NCBI GenBank assembly: GCA_902623495.1 | Contig: CACNTW010000001.1 | Span: forward strand, 62,001-126,000 | Origin: an uncultured Pelagibacteraceae bacterium | GTDB taxonomy: Bacteria > Pseudomonadota > Alphaproteobacteria > Pelagibacterales > Pelagibacteraceae | DNA length: 64,000 bases | Direction: 5' to 3' | Part shown: in pieces, positions 8,483-17,586 of the stretch | Layout: each line of letters starts with the position of its first letter | How positions within the stretch are numbered: the stretch's first letter is position 1 | Program-made: the position numbers and the translations under genes | Notes under the pieces: model-generated | The model's database searches: none | Told to the model about the DNA's origin: nothing | What the model saw: only the letters and a program-made list of their open reading frames with translations

Positions 8483-10951
8483 ATGAAGGAGTTACCAAAA
8501 AGTACTAAGGTAGTAGTTATAGGCGGAGGTGTTGCAGGAACATCTTGCGCTTATCATTTAGCTAAATTTGGATGGAAAGATGTAATATTACTTGAAAGAG
8601 ATCAATTAACATCAGGAACTACTTGGCACGCCGCAGGTCTTCTAGGTCAATTAGGTGCATCATCTACAATTACCAAAATTAGAAAATACTCTTTAGATCT
8701 TTATAAAGAATTAGAAAAGACTACAGGATTATCAACTGGAATGAAGCAAAATGGTGCAATCACAGTTGCATCTACCAAAGAAAGAATGCAAGAATTGTTA
8801 AGACAAGCAACCACGGCTCAATTGTCTGACGTTGAAGTAGAAGTTCTAGATCATAAAAGACTAAAAGAATTATATCCAGTAATCCATAGCGAAGATCTTG
8901 TAGGTGGCGTTTACATGCCAAAAGATGGACAAGCAGATCCTGTTGGAGTTACTAACGTTCTTGCAAAAGCTGCAAGAATGGAAGGTGCTCAAATTTTTGA
9001 AAAAACTCCTGTTAACAAAATACTTACAAAGAATTCAAGAATAAGTGGAGTAGAGACAGAAAAAGGTATTATAGATTGTGAGTATGTAGTTATGGCCACA
9101 GGAATGTGGTCTAGACAATTAGGCGAAGAAATTAATGTTAGCGTTCCTTTATACCCAAATGAACATTTTTATATAATCACTGAGCCAATGAAAGATTTAC
9201 CTCAAAATCTTCCAGTTTTGAGAGATTATAATGCTTGTTTATATTTGAAAGAAGATGCAGGGAAAATGCTTGTTGGAATCTTTGAACCAAATGCAAAACC
9301 AGCATTTAAGGAGACTGGAAGAGTGCCCGATGATTTTTCTTTTGGCGAACTTCCTGATGATTTTGATCATTTTGAACCGTATTTAGAAAAGTCATTTCAT
9401 AGATTACCAATGTTAGAAAGTGCAGGAATTAGAAAATTTTTCTCAGGCCCAGAGTCTTTCACCCCAGATACGCAATATTTATTAGGAGAAACTCCTGAAG
9501 TAAAAAATTTATATACATGTTGTGGTTTTAATAGCATAGGAATTGCTAGCTCAGGAGGAGCGGGTAGAGTAACAGCTGAATGGATGATGAACGGACATAT
9601 AAATGAGGATTTATTTTCATTAGATATTAAAAGGTTTCAAAAATTTCACTCTTCAAAAAACTTTATTATGGAAAGGGTAACAGAAACACTAGGTGATTTG
9701 TATGGAATGCATTGGCCATTTAAACAGCACAATACATCAAGAAATCAAAAGCTTTTACCTTATCACGAGGAATTAAAAAATGCTGGAGCTTGTTTTGGAG
9801 TTGCAGGAGGATTTGAAAGACCAATGTGGTATTCATTAAATGGTAAAGAACCTAAGTATGAATATAGTTTTAATTATCAAAATTGGTACCCATCAGCAAA
9901 GCATGAAACTTTAAATGCAAGAAAAAATGTTGGACTTTTTGATTTTTCAACTTTTTCAAAGTTTGACTTAAAAGGGAAAAAAACTCATCAAGAACTTCAA
10001 AAGTTATGTACCGCTAACATTAAAAATGAAATTGGTAAAACAACATATACTCATATGCTGAATGAAGATGGAGGAATAGAAACAGATTTAACTGTTGTAT
10101 GTATGGATAATAATTATTTTAGAATTGTGAGTTCAGCAGCAACAAGAGAACATGATAAATATCATATATTAAAATATTTAGACAAAGATGTAGAATTCTC
10201 TGATGTTACAGAGGAATTCTGTTGCTTAGGATTATTTGGTCCAAAGAGCAGAGAAATGATTTCTAAAATTTGCAAATATGATTTCAGTAATGAAAATTTT
10301 AAATTTGGAACAGGAAAATTCATAACTATATTTGATTCAAATACTCCTTGGGGAAAACCAAAAGAGATTAAAGTATGGGCTCAAAGATTATCTTATGTTG
10401 GTGAGATAGGCTTTGAACTTTATGTTGATAGTAGCTCTGCTAAGGATTTATATGAAATTCTGATTGAAGAAGGAAAAAACTTTGAACTATCTCATTGTGG
10501 AATGCATGCAATGGATATTATGAGAATGGAAAGTGGATTTGTTCACTGGGGACATGATATTTCACCAGAAGAAAATCAATATCAAGCAGGTTTAAAATTT
10601 GCAATTAGTTATAAGAAAAATATAAACTTTATTGGAAAACACGCTCTATTAAAAATTAAAGACCAAAAATTAGATAAAAGTATGATGATGTTTACTCTTA
10701 AAGACAGCAAACCTGGTGAGCCTCTTTTATTACATGAAGAACCTATCTATATGGATGATAAAATTATTGGTAGAACAACTTCAGGAAACTATTCTTTTTG
10801 TTATGATAAAAATCTTTCTTTTGGATATGTCAATTCTGGAAATACAGTTGAAACATTAAAAGACAAAAATATATATATTGAAGTTGAAAAACAAAAATAT
10901 CCAGTTGAGGTATTAAAAAAACCCTTAAATGATAAAGATTTTAAGAACTAA
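8483..10951 (+). CDS. Dimethylglycine/sarcosine dehydrogenase-like FAD and folate-binding protein
   Basis: This 822-residue two-domain enzyme has an N-terminal DAO-type FAD domain (VVVIGGGVAGTSCAYHLAKF; TTWHAAGLLGQ, where the His is the covalent-FAD His of DMGDH and SARDH). The C-terminal half resembles the GcvT aminomethyltransferase, which binds tetrahydrofolate (NVGLFDFSTFSKFDLKG, ETDLTVVCMDNNYFR, RMESGFVHWGHDISPEENQ). The family oxidatively demethylates N-methylated glycines and passes C1 units to folate, with electrons going to ETF and ETF-QO; the end of ETF-QO is at the window start. The exact substrate cannot be assigned. It overlaps the convergent EamA gene by 11 bases. Confidence 0.88.
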   Translation: MKELPKSTKVVVIGGGVAGTSCAYHLAKFGWKDVILLERDQLTSGTTWHAAGLLGQLGASSTITKIRKYSLDLYKELEKTTGLSTGMKQNGAITVASTKERMQELLRQATTAQLSDVEVEVLDHKRLKELYPVIHSEDLVGGVYMPKDGQADPVGVTNVLAKAARMEGAQIFEKTPVNKILTKNSRISGVETEKGIIDCEYVVMATGMWSRQLGEEINVSVPLYPNEHFYIITEPMKDLPQNLPVLRDYNACLYLKEDAGKMLVGIFEPNAKPAFKETGRVPDDFSFGELPDDFDHFEPYLEKSFHRLPMLESAGIRKFFSGPESFTPDTQYLLGETPEVKNLYTCCGFNSIGIASSGGAGRVTAEWMMNGHINEDLFSLDIKRFQKFHSSKNFIMERVTETLGDLYGMHWPFKQHNTSRNQKLLPYHEELKNAGACFGVAGGFERPMWYSLNGKEPKYEYSFNYQNWYPSAKHETLNARKNVGLFDFSTFSKFDLKGKKTHQELQKLCTANIKNEIGKTTYTHMLNEDGGIETDLTVVCMDNNYFRIVSSAATREHDKYHILKYLDKDVEFSDVTEEFCCLGLFGPKSREMISKICKYDFSNENFKFGTGKFITIFDSNTPWGKPKEIKVWAQRLSYVGEIGFELYVDSSSAKDLYEILIEEGKNFELSHCGMHAMDIMRMESGFVHWGHDISPEENQYQAGLKFAISYKKNINFIGKHALLKIKDQKLDKSMMMFTLKDSKPGEPLLLHEEPIYMDDKIIGRTTSGNYSFCYDKNLSFGYVNSGNTVETLKDKNIYIEVEKQKYPVEVLKKPLNDKDFKN

Positions 10952-11822
10952 TTTTCTTTTTTCTACTTTCAGCCTGAACAAATAAAACTCCAAAAACTAT
11001 TATTCCAATAACTCCAAAAGTCTTATTAAAATCAAAAGGTACTCCAAATATGTAAAAATTTATTAATGTTGACCAAATTAACTGTGAATATTGAAAATTA
11101 GTAACAAAAGATAAATTTGATAGCTGAATTGCAAATATAATTAAAAGATGACTAGTAAAACCTAATACCCCTAGAAATACTAACCAAATCCACAAACTCT
11201 TATTATCAATTGGTGTCCAGTCAAACATTACATAAATAGAGAAAACAATGGCCCCTACAACAGCAGCATAAAATAACGCTACTAAAGGATCATTATTACC
11301 AGAAATAAATTTTGTAAAAAATTGATATAAAGCCCAACATACTGGTGGTACCAAAGGAAAAATTAAGTCTAAACTTAAAACCTTCATGCTTGGACTCATT
11401 GAATAAATTATACACCCAAAGCTTAACAACATTAAAATTATACCTTTGGGTGAAAGAATATCTTTTAAAAATAATGCTGTGAGAATTGATACTATTAAAG
11501 GAGCTGAGAAGAAAACTACATAGATATCTACAAGGTCAAATTTTTGTAAAGAATGAATGAAAAAAAAAGTAGCAAAAACCATGAGGATCGATCTAATGAT
11601 ATTAATATTGAAATTTCTTTTTAAGTTTAACTTAGGTTTTAATATTGCAAATAAAATTAAAATAATAACAAAGTGAAAAAAAAATCTACCCCAAATTACT
11701 TGATTTAATGGCATCAATGTTCCAAGATATTTTGCTGTAGAGTCTTGGCAAACTAAAATAAAAAATCCTGATATAGATAAAATTATAACTTTAGTAATAG
11801 ATTTATTTTTTAATAAATTCAT
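10941..11822 (-). CDS. EamA/DMT-family transporter
   Basis: This 293-residue integral membrane protein has about ten hydrophobic segments in the duplicated EamA (drug/metabolite transporter) arrangement. It starts ITKVIILSISGFFILVCQDS and contains VIWGRFFFHFVIILILF and a second repeat from LDLIFPLVPPVCWALYQFFTKF. The C-terminus is basic (ESRKKKISS). The substrate is unknown. It lies 15 bases after the tartrate/malate dehydrogenase gene and probably shares its transcript with that gene and guaC, which makes an organic acid or nucleobase-related substrate conceivable but unproven. Confidence 0.85.
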   Translation of the reverse strand: MNLLKNKSITKVIILSISGFFILVCQDSTAKYLGTLMPLNQVIWGRFFFHFVIILILFAILKPKLNLKRNFNINIIRSILMVFATFFFIHSLQKFDLVDIYVVFFSAPLIVSILTALFLKDILSPKGIILMLLSFGCIIYSMSPSMKVLSLDLIFPLVPPVCWALYQFFTKFISGNNDPLVALFYAAVVGAIVFSIYVMFDWTPIDNKSLWIWLVFLGVLGFTSHLLIIFAIQLSNLSFVTNFQYSQLIWSTLINFYIFGVPFDFNKTFGVIGIIVFGVLFVQAESRKKKISS

Positions 11823-11837
11823 AGTTTTGATTAAATT

Positions 11838-12911
11838 TTAGACTGAACTAAGATTGTCTAAAATTTTTTTTGAACACTGTTCTGTATTAATTGAGCCTTG
11901 AAGATCTTTTGTTCGACTGTCTTTATCTTTAAGAGTTAATTCAATAGATTTTACTATTCTATCAGAAGCTTCTTTTTCACCTAAGTAATCCAACATCATT
12001 GCAGCTGACCAAATTTGTCCCACTGGATTAGCTATCCCTTGTCCCGCAATATCTGGCGCAGATCCATGTACAGGTTCAAATAATGATGGATACTTATTCG
12101 TAGGATTTATATTTCCTGACGGTGCAATTCCAATTGTTCCAGTACAAGCCGGTCCAAGATCTGATAAAATATCTCCAAAAAGGTTCGATGCAACTATCAC
12201 ATCAAAGCGTTCAGGACTTAAAACAAATCTAGCTGCTAATATATCAATATGGTACTGATCAGTTTCTACATCAGAGTAATTTTTCTTATTCTCGTTAAAT
12301 CTCTCATCCCAATAAGGCATTGTTATTGATATCCCATTGGACTTCGTAGCACTTGTTAGTTTTTTTCTTTTTCTTTTTTTAGCTAATTCAAAAGCAAATT
12401 GTTGAACTCTATCTATTCCATATTTTGACATTACTGTTTCTTGAATAACAACCTCTCTATCAGTTCCCTGATACATTCTTCCACCAACTGATGAGTACTC
12501 TCCTTCAGTATTTTCTCTAACAATTATCATGTCAATATCACCAGGTTTTTTATTAGCTAATGGTGCATTTACACCTTCAAAAAGTTTTACAGGTCTTAAG
12601 TTAATAAATTGATCAAACTCTCTTCTAAATTTTAACAATGATCCCCAAAGTGTTATATGGTCAGGGTATTTATCTGGCATGCCAACAGCACCAAAAAAAA
12701 TTGCATCGTGTTTAGTTAATTTATCTTTCCAGTCATCTGGCATCATTTTACCATGCTTTTCATAATAATCACATGATGCAAAATCATAATCTTCTATATT
12801 TAATTTAAATTGATGTTGCTGAGAAATTTCTTTTAATATTTTTTGTGCTTCAGGAACGACTTCTTTACCAATGCCGTCACCAGCAATAGAAGCAATAGAA
12901 TATTCTTTCAT
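11838..12911 (-). CDS. Tartrate dehydrogenase / D-malate decarboxylating dehydrogenase family
   Basis: This belongs to the NAD-dependent isocitrate/isopropylmalate dehydrogenase superfamily, in the tartrate/D-malate (TtuC/DmlA) branch. Seen are IAGDGIGKEVVPEA, GAVGMPDKYPDHITLWGSLLKFRREFDQFINLRPVKL (the R-x4-R-type substrate arginines), IIVRENTEGEYSS, and the metal and NAD region ASNLFGDILSDLGPACTGTIGIAPSGNIN. Members oxidatively decarboxylate D-malate or tartrate. At 357 residues the length is typical. It begins at the base next to the guaC stop on the minus strand, so the two are likely cotranscribed. Confidence 0.88.
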   Translation of the reverse strand: MKEYSIASIAGDGIGKEVVPEAQKILKEISQQHQFKLNIEDYDFASCDYYEKHGKMMPDDWKDKLTKHDAIFFGAVGMPDKYPDHITLWGSLLKFRREFDQFINLRPVKLFEGVNAPLANKKPGDIDMIIVRENTEGEYSSVGGRMYQGTDREVVIQETVMSKYGIDRVQQFAFELAKKRKRKKLTSATKSNGISITMPYWDERFNENKKNYSDVETDQYHIDILAARFVLSPERFDVIVASNLFGDILSDLGPACTGTIGIAPSGNINPTNKYPSLFEPVHGSAPDIAGQGIANPVGQIWSAAMMLDYLGEKEASDRIVKSIELTLKDKDSRTKDLQGSINTEQCSKKILDNLSSV

Positions 12912-13946
12912 TTATTTAGTGAATGTATCGTTAAATTGCTTAGTAACTCTGACAAAAGTTGTGCACTTACTTAATTGTTTTAAAGAGGGTGCACCAACAT
13001 ATGTACAACTGCTTCTCACACCACCTAAAATATTTAAAATGGTATCATTAATTTTACCACGGTACTTAACTCTTACTGTTCTGCCTTCGCTACTTCTGTA
13101 GTCTGATAGTCCACCATAATGTTTGTTATTTGCAGTTTCAGAACTAGATCCATAAAATTCAACATACCTTGAGCCATTAGATTTTACTAATTTTCCTTTA
13201 CCTTCATCATGACCTGCAAACATTCCTCCAAGCATAACAAAATCAGCTCCTCCACCAAATGCTTTAGCAACGTCACCTGGACATGTACATCCACCATCTG
13301 CAATGATATGCGCACCTAATCCATGAGCAGCATCAGCGCATTCTATCACTGCACTTAACTGAGGATAGCCAACTCCAGTTTGTATTCGTGTAGTACAGAC
13401 ACTACCTGGTCCAATTCCAACTTTAACAATATCTGCACCTGATAAAATTAATTCTTGAGTCATGTCAGCAGTAACAACGTTACCTGCTATGATTGTTTTC
13501 GTTGGATATTTATCTCTAACAGATTTTAAAAATTTACTAAAATGCTCTGAGTAACCGTTTGCAACATCAATGCATATAAATTTAATGAAACTAAATTCTT
13601 TTAAAACTTTATCTAAATTTTGAAAATCTTCTTTTTTTGTTCCAATACTTAAAGCTACATTTGGATATATTGATTTAATTTTTTTAAACTGTTTTATTTT
13701 TTTAACATCGTGCTGTTTTGTTAAGCATGTAATCATTCCGTATTCAGATAATTTTTCTGCAACACCAAGGACACCCACTCCATCCATATTAGCTGCCATT
13801 ATAGGAATTCCAGACCATTCGTTTTTGCTATATTTAAAACGATAGGTTCTTTTTAAATTAACATCTTTTCTACTTTTAAGAGTGCTTCTTTTAGGTCTAA
13901 AAAGTACGTCGGAATAATCTAGTTTTAGCTCTTCTTCAATTCTCAC
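12912..13946 (-). CDS. guaC: GMP reductase / IMPDH-family protein
   Basis: GuaC reduces GMP to IMP with NADPH, linking guanine and adenine nucleotide pools. Seen are LKLDYSDVLFRPKRSTLKSR, the catalytic-Cys loop KVGIGPGSVCTTRIQTGVGYPQLSA, and ADGGCTCPGDVAKAFGGGADFVMLGGMFAGHDE. It lacks the CBS domains of IMP dehydrogenase, which supports GuaC. The ORF track begins at ATG 13964 (MYIFIFVRIEEEL). I prefer GTG 13946, because the family begins at RIEEDLKL and the extra MYIFIF looks like read-through; neither start has a clear Shine-Dalgarno. It is first in a three-gene minus-strand operon. Confidence 0.9.
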   Translation of the reverse strand: MRIEEELKLDYSDVLFRPKRSTLKSRKDVNLKRTYRFKYSKNEWSGIPIMAANMDGVGVLGVAEKLSEYGMITCLTKQHDVKKIKQFKKIKSIYPNVALSIGTKKEDFQNLDKVLKEFSFIKFICIDVANGYSEHFSKFLKSVRDKYPTKTIIAGNVVTADMTQELILSGADIVKVGIGPGSVCTTRIQTGVGYPQLSAVIECADAAHGLGAHIIADGGCTCPGDVAKAFGGGADFVMLGGMFAGHDEGKGKLVKSNGSRYVEFYGSSSETANNKHYGGLSDYRSSEGRTVRVKYRGKINDTILNILGGVRSSCTYVGAPSLKQLSKCTTFVRVTKQFNDTFTK

Positions 13947-14029
13947 AAAAATGAAGATATACATTCAATGAATGATAATTCAATTTAATAATTTAGTTTA
14001 TTAACGTTGTTTTATAACAAATTTAAAAG

Positions 14030-14839
14030 TTATAATTTTACAGAAATATTTACTTGTGGAGGGGGCCTGTAATTTGGATCTGATGCATCTGCTTTACTAG
14101 CGTGAATATCTTTCCAACCAAGTCCAATAATTCCAAGTGTATGAAAAAAGTTATGTGCAGTCATCCAGGGACCATGAATATCATTGCCAAAAGGTCCCGC
14201 TGAGTGATGAGGAAATGAATACTCTTCAATGCCATTTAATGTTTGTATTTTATGATCTTTATATTTTTTTGAAACAGTATTACCGTCAACTATTTTAAAA
14301 GAATTGTAGTTTCCCAAAACTACAAGAGAAGGAAAAATCTCAACATTATGAGCCTCAGCTGAAATATAAGTTGGAATTATTTTATTTTCCAAAAGCTTTT
14401 TTAAAATTTTGTGGTCATAGTGTTCAACATCTATCTTTATATAAAATGGATCTCCATATTTTTTTACAATACTAATTATGTTTTTTGCTGGTAAAGATAT
14501 TTCATCAAATTCACCAATGTTTAATGGTTTTGGATACTGGCTTAGAACATGATTGCTATGATTAACGTAGAAGGGCACTTCAGTCTCATCATCTAGGATC
14601 GTGACTACACAATTTTCAACTATTAGTTTCTTATTCTCAATTTCAGTTTTAAATCTATCTTGAATAATCTCACATAATTTTGGGTTTGCCTCTATTGCAA
14701 TTACTAGATCAGACTTCTTTAGATAATATTCAATATCATCACCATTATTAGCGCCTACATCATATATAATTTTTTTATTATTCACTTTATTTTTTGAGAA
14801 GATAAAAATTAACACAATAACATTTTGTGTCAAAGACAA
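14030..14839 (-). CDS. FkbM-type SAM-dependent methyltransferase
   Basis: The protein has the SAM-binding start of FkbM methyltransferases: IIYDVGANNGDDIEYYLKKSDLVIAIEANPKLC. Further on come FYIKIDVEHYDHKILKKLLE (family motif IKIDVEGxE-like) and a C-terminal extension with HHSAGPFGNDIHGPWM. FkbM-type enzymes O-methylate sugars, lipids or glycans, but the target here is unknown. The first 18 residues (VIVLIFIFSK) are AT-rich and may not be translated; the GTG at 14785 just before NNKKIIYDVGANNG is an alternative start. It is divergent from the hydrolase operon. Confidence 0.8.
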   Translation of the reverse strand: MSLTQNVIVLIFIFSKNKVNNKKIIYDVGANNGDDIEYYLKKSDLVIAIEANPKLCEIIQDRFKTEIENKKLIVENCVVTILDDETEVPFYVNHSNHVLSQYPKPLNIGEFDEISLPAKNIISIVKKYGDPFYIKIDVEHYDHKILKKLLENKIIPTYISAEAHNVEIFPSLVVLGNYNSFKIVDGNTVSKKYKDHKIQTLNGIEEYSFPHHSAGPFGNDIHGPWMTAHNFFHTLGIIGLGWKDIHASKADASDPNYRPPPQVNISVKL

Positions 14840-14881
14840 ATAGCAAATGTTCTAAAAAATTTGTATAACAACTATTAATTA

Positions 14882-15757
14882 ATGTTTAAAAATTTCAAAA
14901 GTAGATTTATAGAAGTTAAAAAAGGCAAAGTCTTTTGCAAAATCAAAGGAGATGGGCCGCCTTTATTATTACTTCATGGATATCCCCAAACTCATTTGAT
15001 GTGGCATAAAACAGCCCCCGAGTTATCTAAAAGTTTCACAGTTGTTGCTGCTGATCTTAGAGGTTATGGAAATAGTTTAGCGCCACCATCTGATAATAAA
15101 CATCTAAATTATTCAAAACGAGAAATGGCGAGTGACATGAAACAAATGATGTTAAAATTGGGATACCCCAAATTTTTTGTTGCAGGCCATGATAGAGGTG
15201 GAAGAGTTGCTCATAGATTGGCAAGAGACCACAGAAAAAATGTGCTTGCTCTCAGTGTTTTAGATATTTGTCCAACATTAGATATGTATGAACTAACTAC
15301 TAGAAATTTTGCAAAAGCTTACTTCCATTGGTTTTTCTTAATTCAACCAAAGTGGCTACCAGAAAGAATGATAATGAGCGATCCTAGAAAATGGATGAAG
15401 AATTGCTTAGATAAATGGTCCGGGAATCATAAATTTGGAAAAGTTGAAGAGGGTTATCTAAAGTGCTTTAAGCAACCAAAGAGAATACATGGATCATGTG
15501 AGGATTATAGAGCATCTGCTACTATTGATCTTGATCATGACAGACATGATCGAAAGAAAAAATTAAATATTCCTGTTCAAGTTTTATGGGGAAAAAATGG
15601 TGTTATAGGTAAACAATTTAAACCAATTAAAATTTGGCAAAAATATTCAAATAAAAAAGTTATTGGAGTTGCTGTTAAATCAGGACATTTTATACCAGAG
15701 CAGAATCCCAAAGAAACGATTAAACATTTAAAAAGTTTCTTTTTAAAAAATGCTTAA
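14882..15757 (+). CDS. Alpha/beta hydrolase, haloacetate dehalogenase-like
   Basis: This 291-residue alpha/beta hydrolase has the fluoroacetate dehalogenase layout: HGYPQTHLMWHKTAPELSK, then a nucleophile elbow GHDRGGRVAHRLARDH with Asp rather than Ser. The Arg residues correspond to the carboxylate-binding pair. The His-Trp pair FHWFFLIQPKWLPE matches halide-binding residues, and the catalytic His is in SGHFIPEQNP. An Asp nucleophile means dehalogenase or epoxide hydrolase chemistry; the local motifs favour the haloacid type. It is first in an operon overlapping a TauD-type dioxygenase by 8 bases, then an AEC carrier, which suggests uptake and breakdown of a small acid. The natural substrate is unknown. 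Confidence 0.8.
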   Translation: MFKNFKSRFIEVKKGKVFCKIKGDGPPLLLLHGYPQTHLMWHKTAPELSKSFTVVAADLRGYGNSLAPPSDNKHLNYSKREMASDMKQMMLKLGYPKFFVAGHDRGGRVAHRLARDHRKNVLALSVLDICPTLDMYELTTRNFAKAYFHWFFLIQPKWLPERMIMSDPRKWMKNCLDKWSGNHKFGKVEEGYLKCFKQPKRIHGSCEDYRASATIDLDHDRHDRKKKLNIPVQVLWGKNGVIGKQFKPIKIWQKYSNKKVIGVAVKSGHFIPEQNPKETIKHLKSFFLKNA

Positions 15758-16538
15758 AATTATTCCTAATAAAAAAAATATAGGTGCAGAATTAGTCTGT
15801 GATTTAAATAAAATTAACAATTCGTCTTTAAAAAAAATAAAATCTGCTCTTTCAAAATATGGGATGATTTATTTTAGAAACCAAAAATTAAATTCTGATC
15901 ATTATGTAAAATTTGCAAAAAAATTTGGAAAACTTGCAAACTATCCAAGACTTAAAGGATTGAATAAAAAATATCCTCAAATAACCGTTGTTCAAAGAAA
16001 ATCTACTGATAAAGGGCCTAGTTTTGGTGAACAATTTCATACAGATTCAATTTATACCAAAAAGCCACCTAGATTTACAATGTTACTATCTAAGTTAGTT
16101 CCAAAAAAAGGTAAGGCAAACACTGATTTCTGTTCTCAATATTTAGCTTACGAAAAGCTACCAGCCAATTTTAAAAGAAAGTTTAAAAATGAAAAATGCA
16201 TATTTTCATCAGAAGGACCTATTTCAGTAACAAGATTGGAAAGAGAGAAAGAAAAGGGAAAAAAAGCCAAAGAACTTATTTCAAAGCATAAATTGATAAG
16301 AAAAATAAACAGTAAATACACTTTATATTGTAGTCCAGGACACTTTATTCGTTTTAATAACAGTAAAATTGATAAAAAATTAAAAACTTATTTATTTAAA
16401 CACCAATTAAAAAAAAGTTTTCAATATTCTTTAGAGTGGGAAAAGAACCAACTAGCCATTTGGGATAATAGATCTATGCTTCATCAAGCAACAGCTTTTA
16501 AAGGTAATAGAATTATGCATAGAATTACTGTCCAATAA
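15750..16538 (+). CDS. TauD/TfdA-family 2-oxoglutarate dioxygenase
   Basis: This non-heme Fe(II)/2-oxoglutarate dioxygenase has 262 residues. The proximal His-x-Asp is in EQFHTDSIYTKKPPRFTML; the distal His and 2OG-binding Arg are in SMLHQATAFKGNRIMHRITV, with ELxWEKNQLAIWDNR before them. Family members cleave taurine, 2,4-D, alkyl sulfates or other substituted acids. The gene starts inside the end of the dehalogenase-like gene and its stop overlaps the AEC transporter start (TAATG). This context suggests an oxidative step on the same compound class. The substrate is not identifiable from sequence. Confidence 0.85.
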   Translation: MLKIIPNKKNIGAELVCDLNKINNSSLKKIKSALSKYGMIYFRNQKLNSDHYVKFAKKFGKLANYPRLKGLNKKYPQITVVQRKSTDKGPSFGEQFHTDSIYTKKPPRFTMLLSKLVPKKGKANTDFCSQYLAYEKLPANFKRKFKNEKCIFSSEGPISVTRLEREKEKGKKAKELISKHKLIRKINSKYTLYCSPGHFIRFNNSKIDKKLKTYLFKHQLKKSFQYSLEWEKNQLAIWDNRSMLHQATAFKGNRIMHRITVQ

Positions 16539-17461
16539 TGTTTCAGGTATTTCTAGGTTTAACTCCATTTATAGGTATTACTCTTATTGGTTATCTTTTA
16601 GGATATATTAAGATATTTGATTTACAGAAGGCTAGAATATTTAATTTATTTTCATTTTATATAGCGGTACCAGCTTTAATCATAAAACTTGTTGCACAAA
16701 GTGATGTTGGTGAAATAGACGTGTCTCAAATTTCATCATATTTTTTAATGCAATTAACGAGTGGAATATTTGCTTTCTTATTAACTAAAAATACTTTTAA
16801 AAGATCAATACAAGAATCTATTATTTGGGCCCTAACAGTTGCTTTATCCAATCACGTAATATTAGTTTTACCTATTGCAGAAATATTCTTTAAAGGAAGT
16901 ACAATAACTCAAATATCAGGTATTATTTTAATGGATAGTGTAGTTTTATTATCCATAGTTAGTTTCTTTTTAGAGCTTACTGTAAAAAAAAGAATTAAAT
17001 TATTTCAGTTTTTAAGAAATTTAATATTAAATCCTATGATATTAGCAATATTAATTGGATTGATAATAAGAATTTTAAAAATAAATATAGACGAAACCCC
17101 ATTTGAGTATATTCTTCAAAGATTGGCAGCATGTGTAATGCCAGTTGGTTTATTTGCAATTGGCATCATTCTATCTTTTTACTCAAAAAAAGTTTTTAAT
17201 AATTTAACCATTACAATTTCAATATTAAAGTTAATTATATCTCCTTTGATACTATTAATTTTAGGATATACTTTCTTCAATTTATCCAATCCAGTTAATT
17301 TTGCTGGAGCTTTATTGGTCAGTGTTGGTCCTTGTGGTGCCACCTCAATTGTTATGTGTTCTGCATACAATGTAAGCCCAGAAAATATCATAAAAGCAAT
17401 ATTTATTTCGACATTTGCTTCAGTATTCACTTTTTTATTTACTATAAATTTATTAAGTTAA
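16538..17461 (+). CDS. AEC-family (auxin efflux carrier) permease
   Basis: This 307-residue membrane protein of the AEC family has about ten hydrophobic segments. It starts FLGLTPFIGITLIGYLLGYIKIF and has the family motifs AVPALIIKLVAQS, LILNPMILAILIGLIIR and GPCGATSIVMCSAYN near the C-terminus. Bacterial AEC members include malonate and malate carriers (MdcF type). The start overlaps the TauD stop by one base, so this is the likely transporter for the hydrolase/dioxygenase substrate. Direction of transport is not determinable from the sequence. Confidence 0.85.
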   Translation: MFQVFLGLTPFIGITLIGYLLGYIKIFDLQKARIFNLFSFYIAVPALIIKLVAQSDVGEIDVSQISSYFLMQLTSGIFAFLLTKNTFKRSIQESIIWALTVALSNHVILVLPIAEIFFKGSTITQISGIILMDSVVLLSIVSFFLELTVKKRIKLFQFLRNLILNPMILAILIGLIIRILKINIDETPFEYILQRLAACVMPVGLFAIGIILSFYSKKVFNNLTITISILKLIISPLILLILGYTFFNLSNPVNFAGALLVSVGPCGATSIVMCSAYNVSPENIIKAIFISTFASVFTFLFTINLLS

Positions 17462-17465
17462 TTAA

Positions 17466-17579
17466 ATGTCAAAAAGGTATAGTGGAAAATCATTTAAAGA
17501 TTCCAGTGTAACGAAAAAACCCAAACTTTCATTTAAAGAAAAGAGAAAACTAAAAAAAGAGCGCAAAAATAAAAAGTAA
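17466..17579 (+). CDS. Small basic 37-residue ORF downstream of the AEC gene
   Basis: The ORF is below the track cutoff. It begins 4 bases after the AEC stop and reads MSKRYSGKSFKDSSVTKKPK, then LSFKEKRKLKKERKNKK and TAA. Nearly half the residues are Lys or Arg, as in small nucleic-acid or ribosome-binding proteins. Operon position and tight spacing support translation. However, Lys-rich ORFs are cheap in such an AT-rich genome, so confidence is moderate to low. No family is recognised. Confidence 0.4.
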   Translation: MSKRYSGKSFKDSSVTKKPKLSFKEKRKLKKERKNKK

Positions 17580-17586
17580 ATTTTAT

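Noticed and set aside
12871-13101. 76-residue plus-strand ORF spanning the guaC/dehydrogenase junction
   Set aside because: It is antisense to two family-assigned genes and has no recognisable features.
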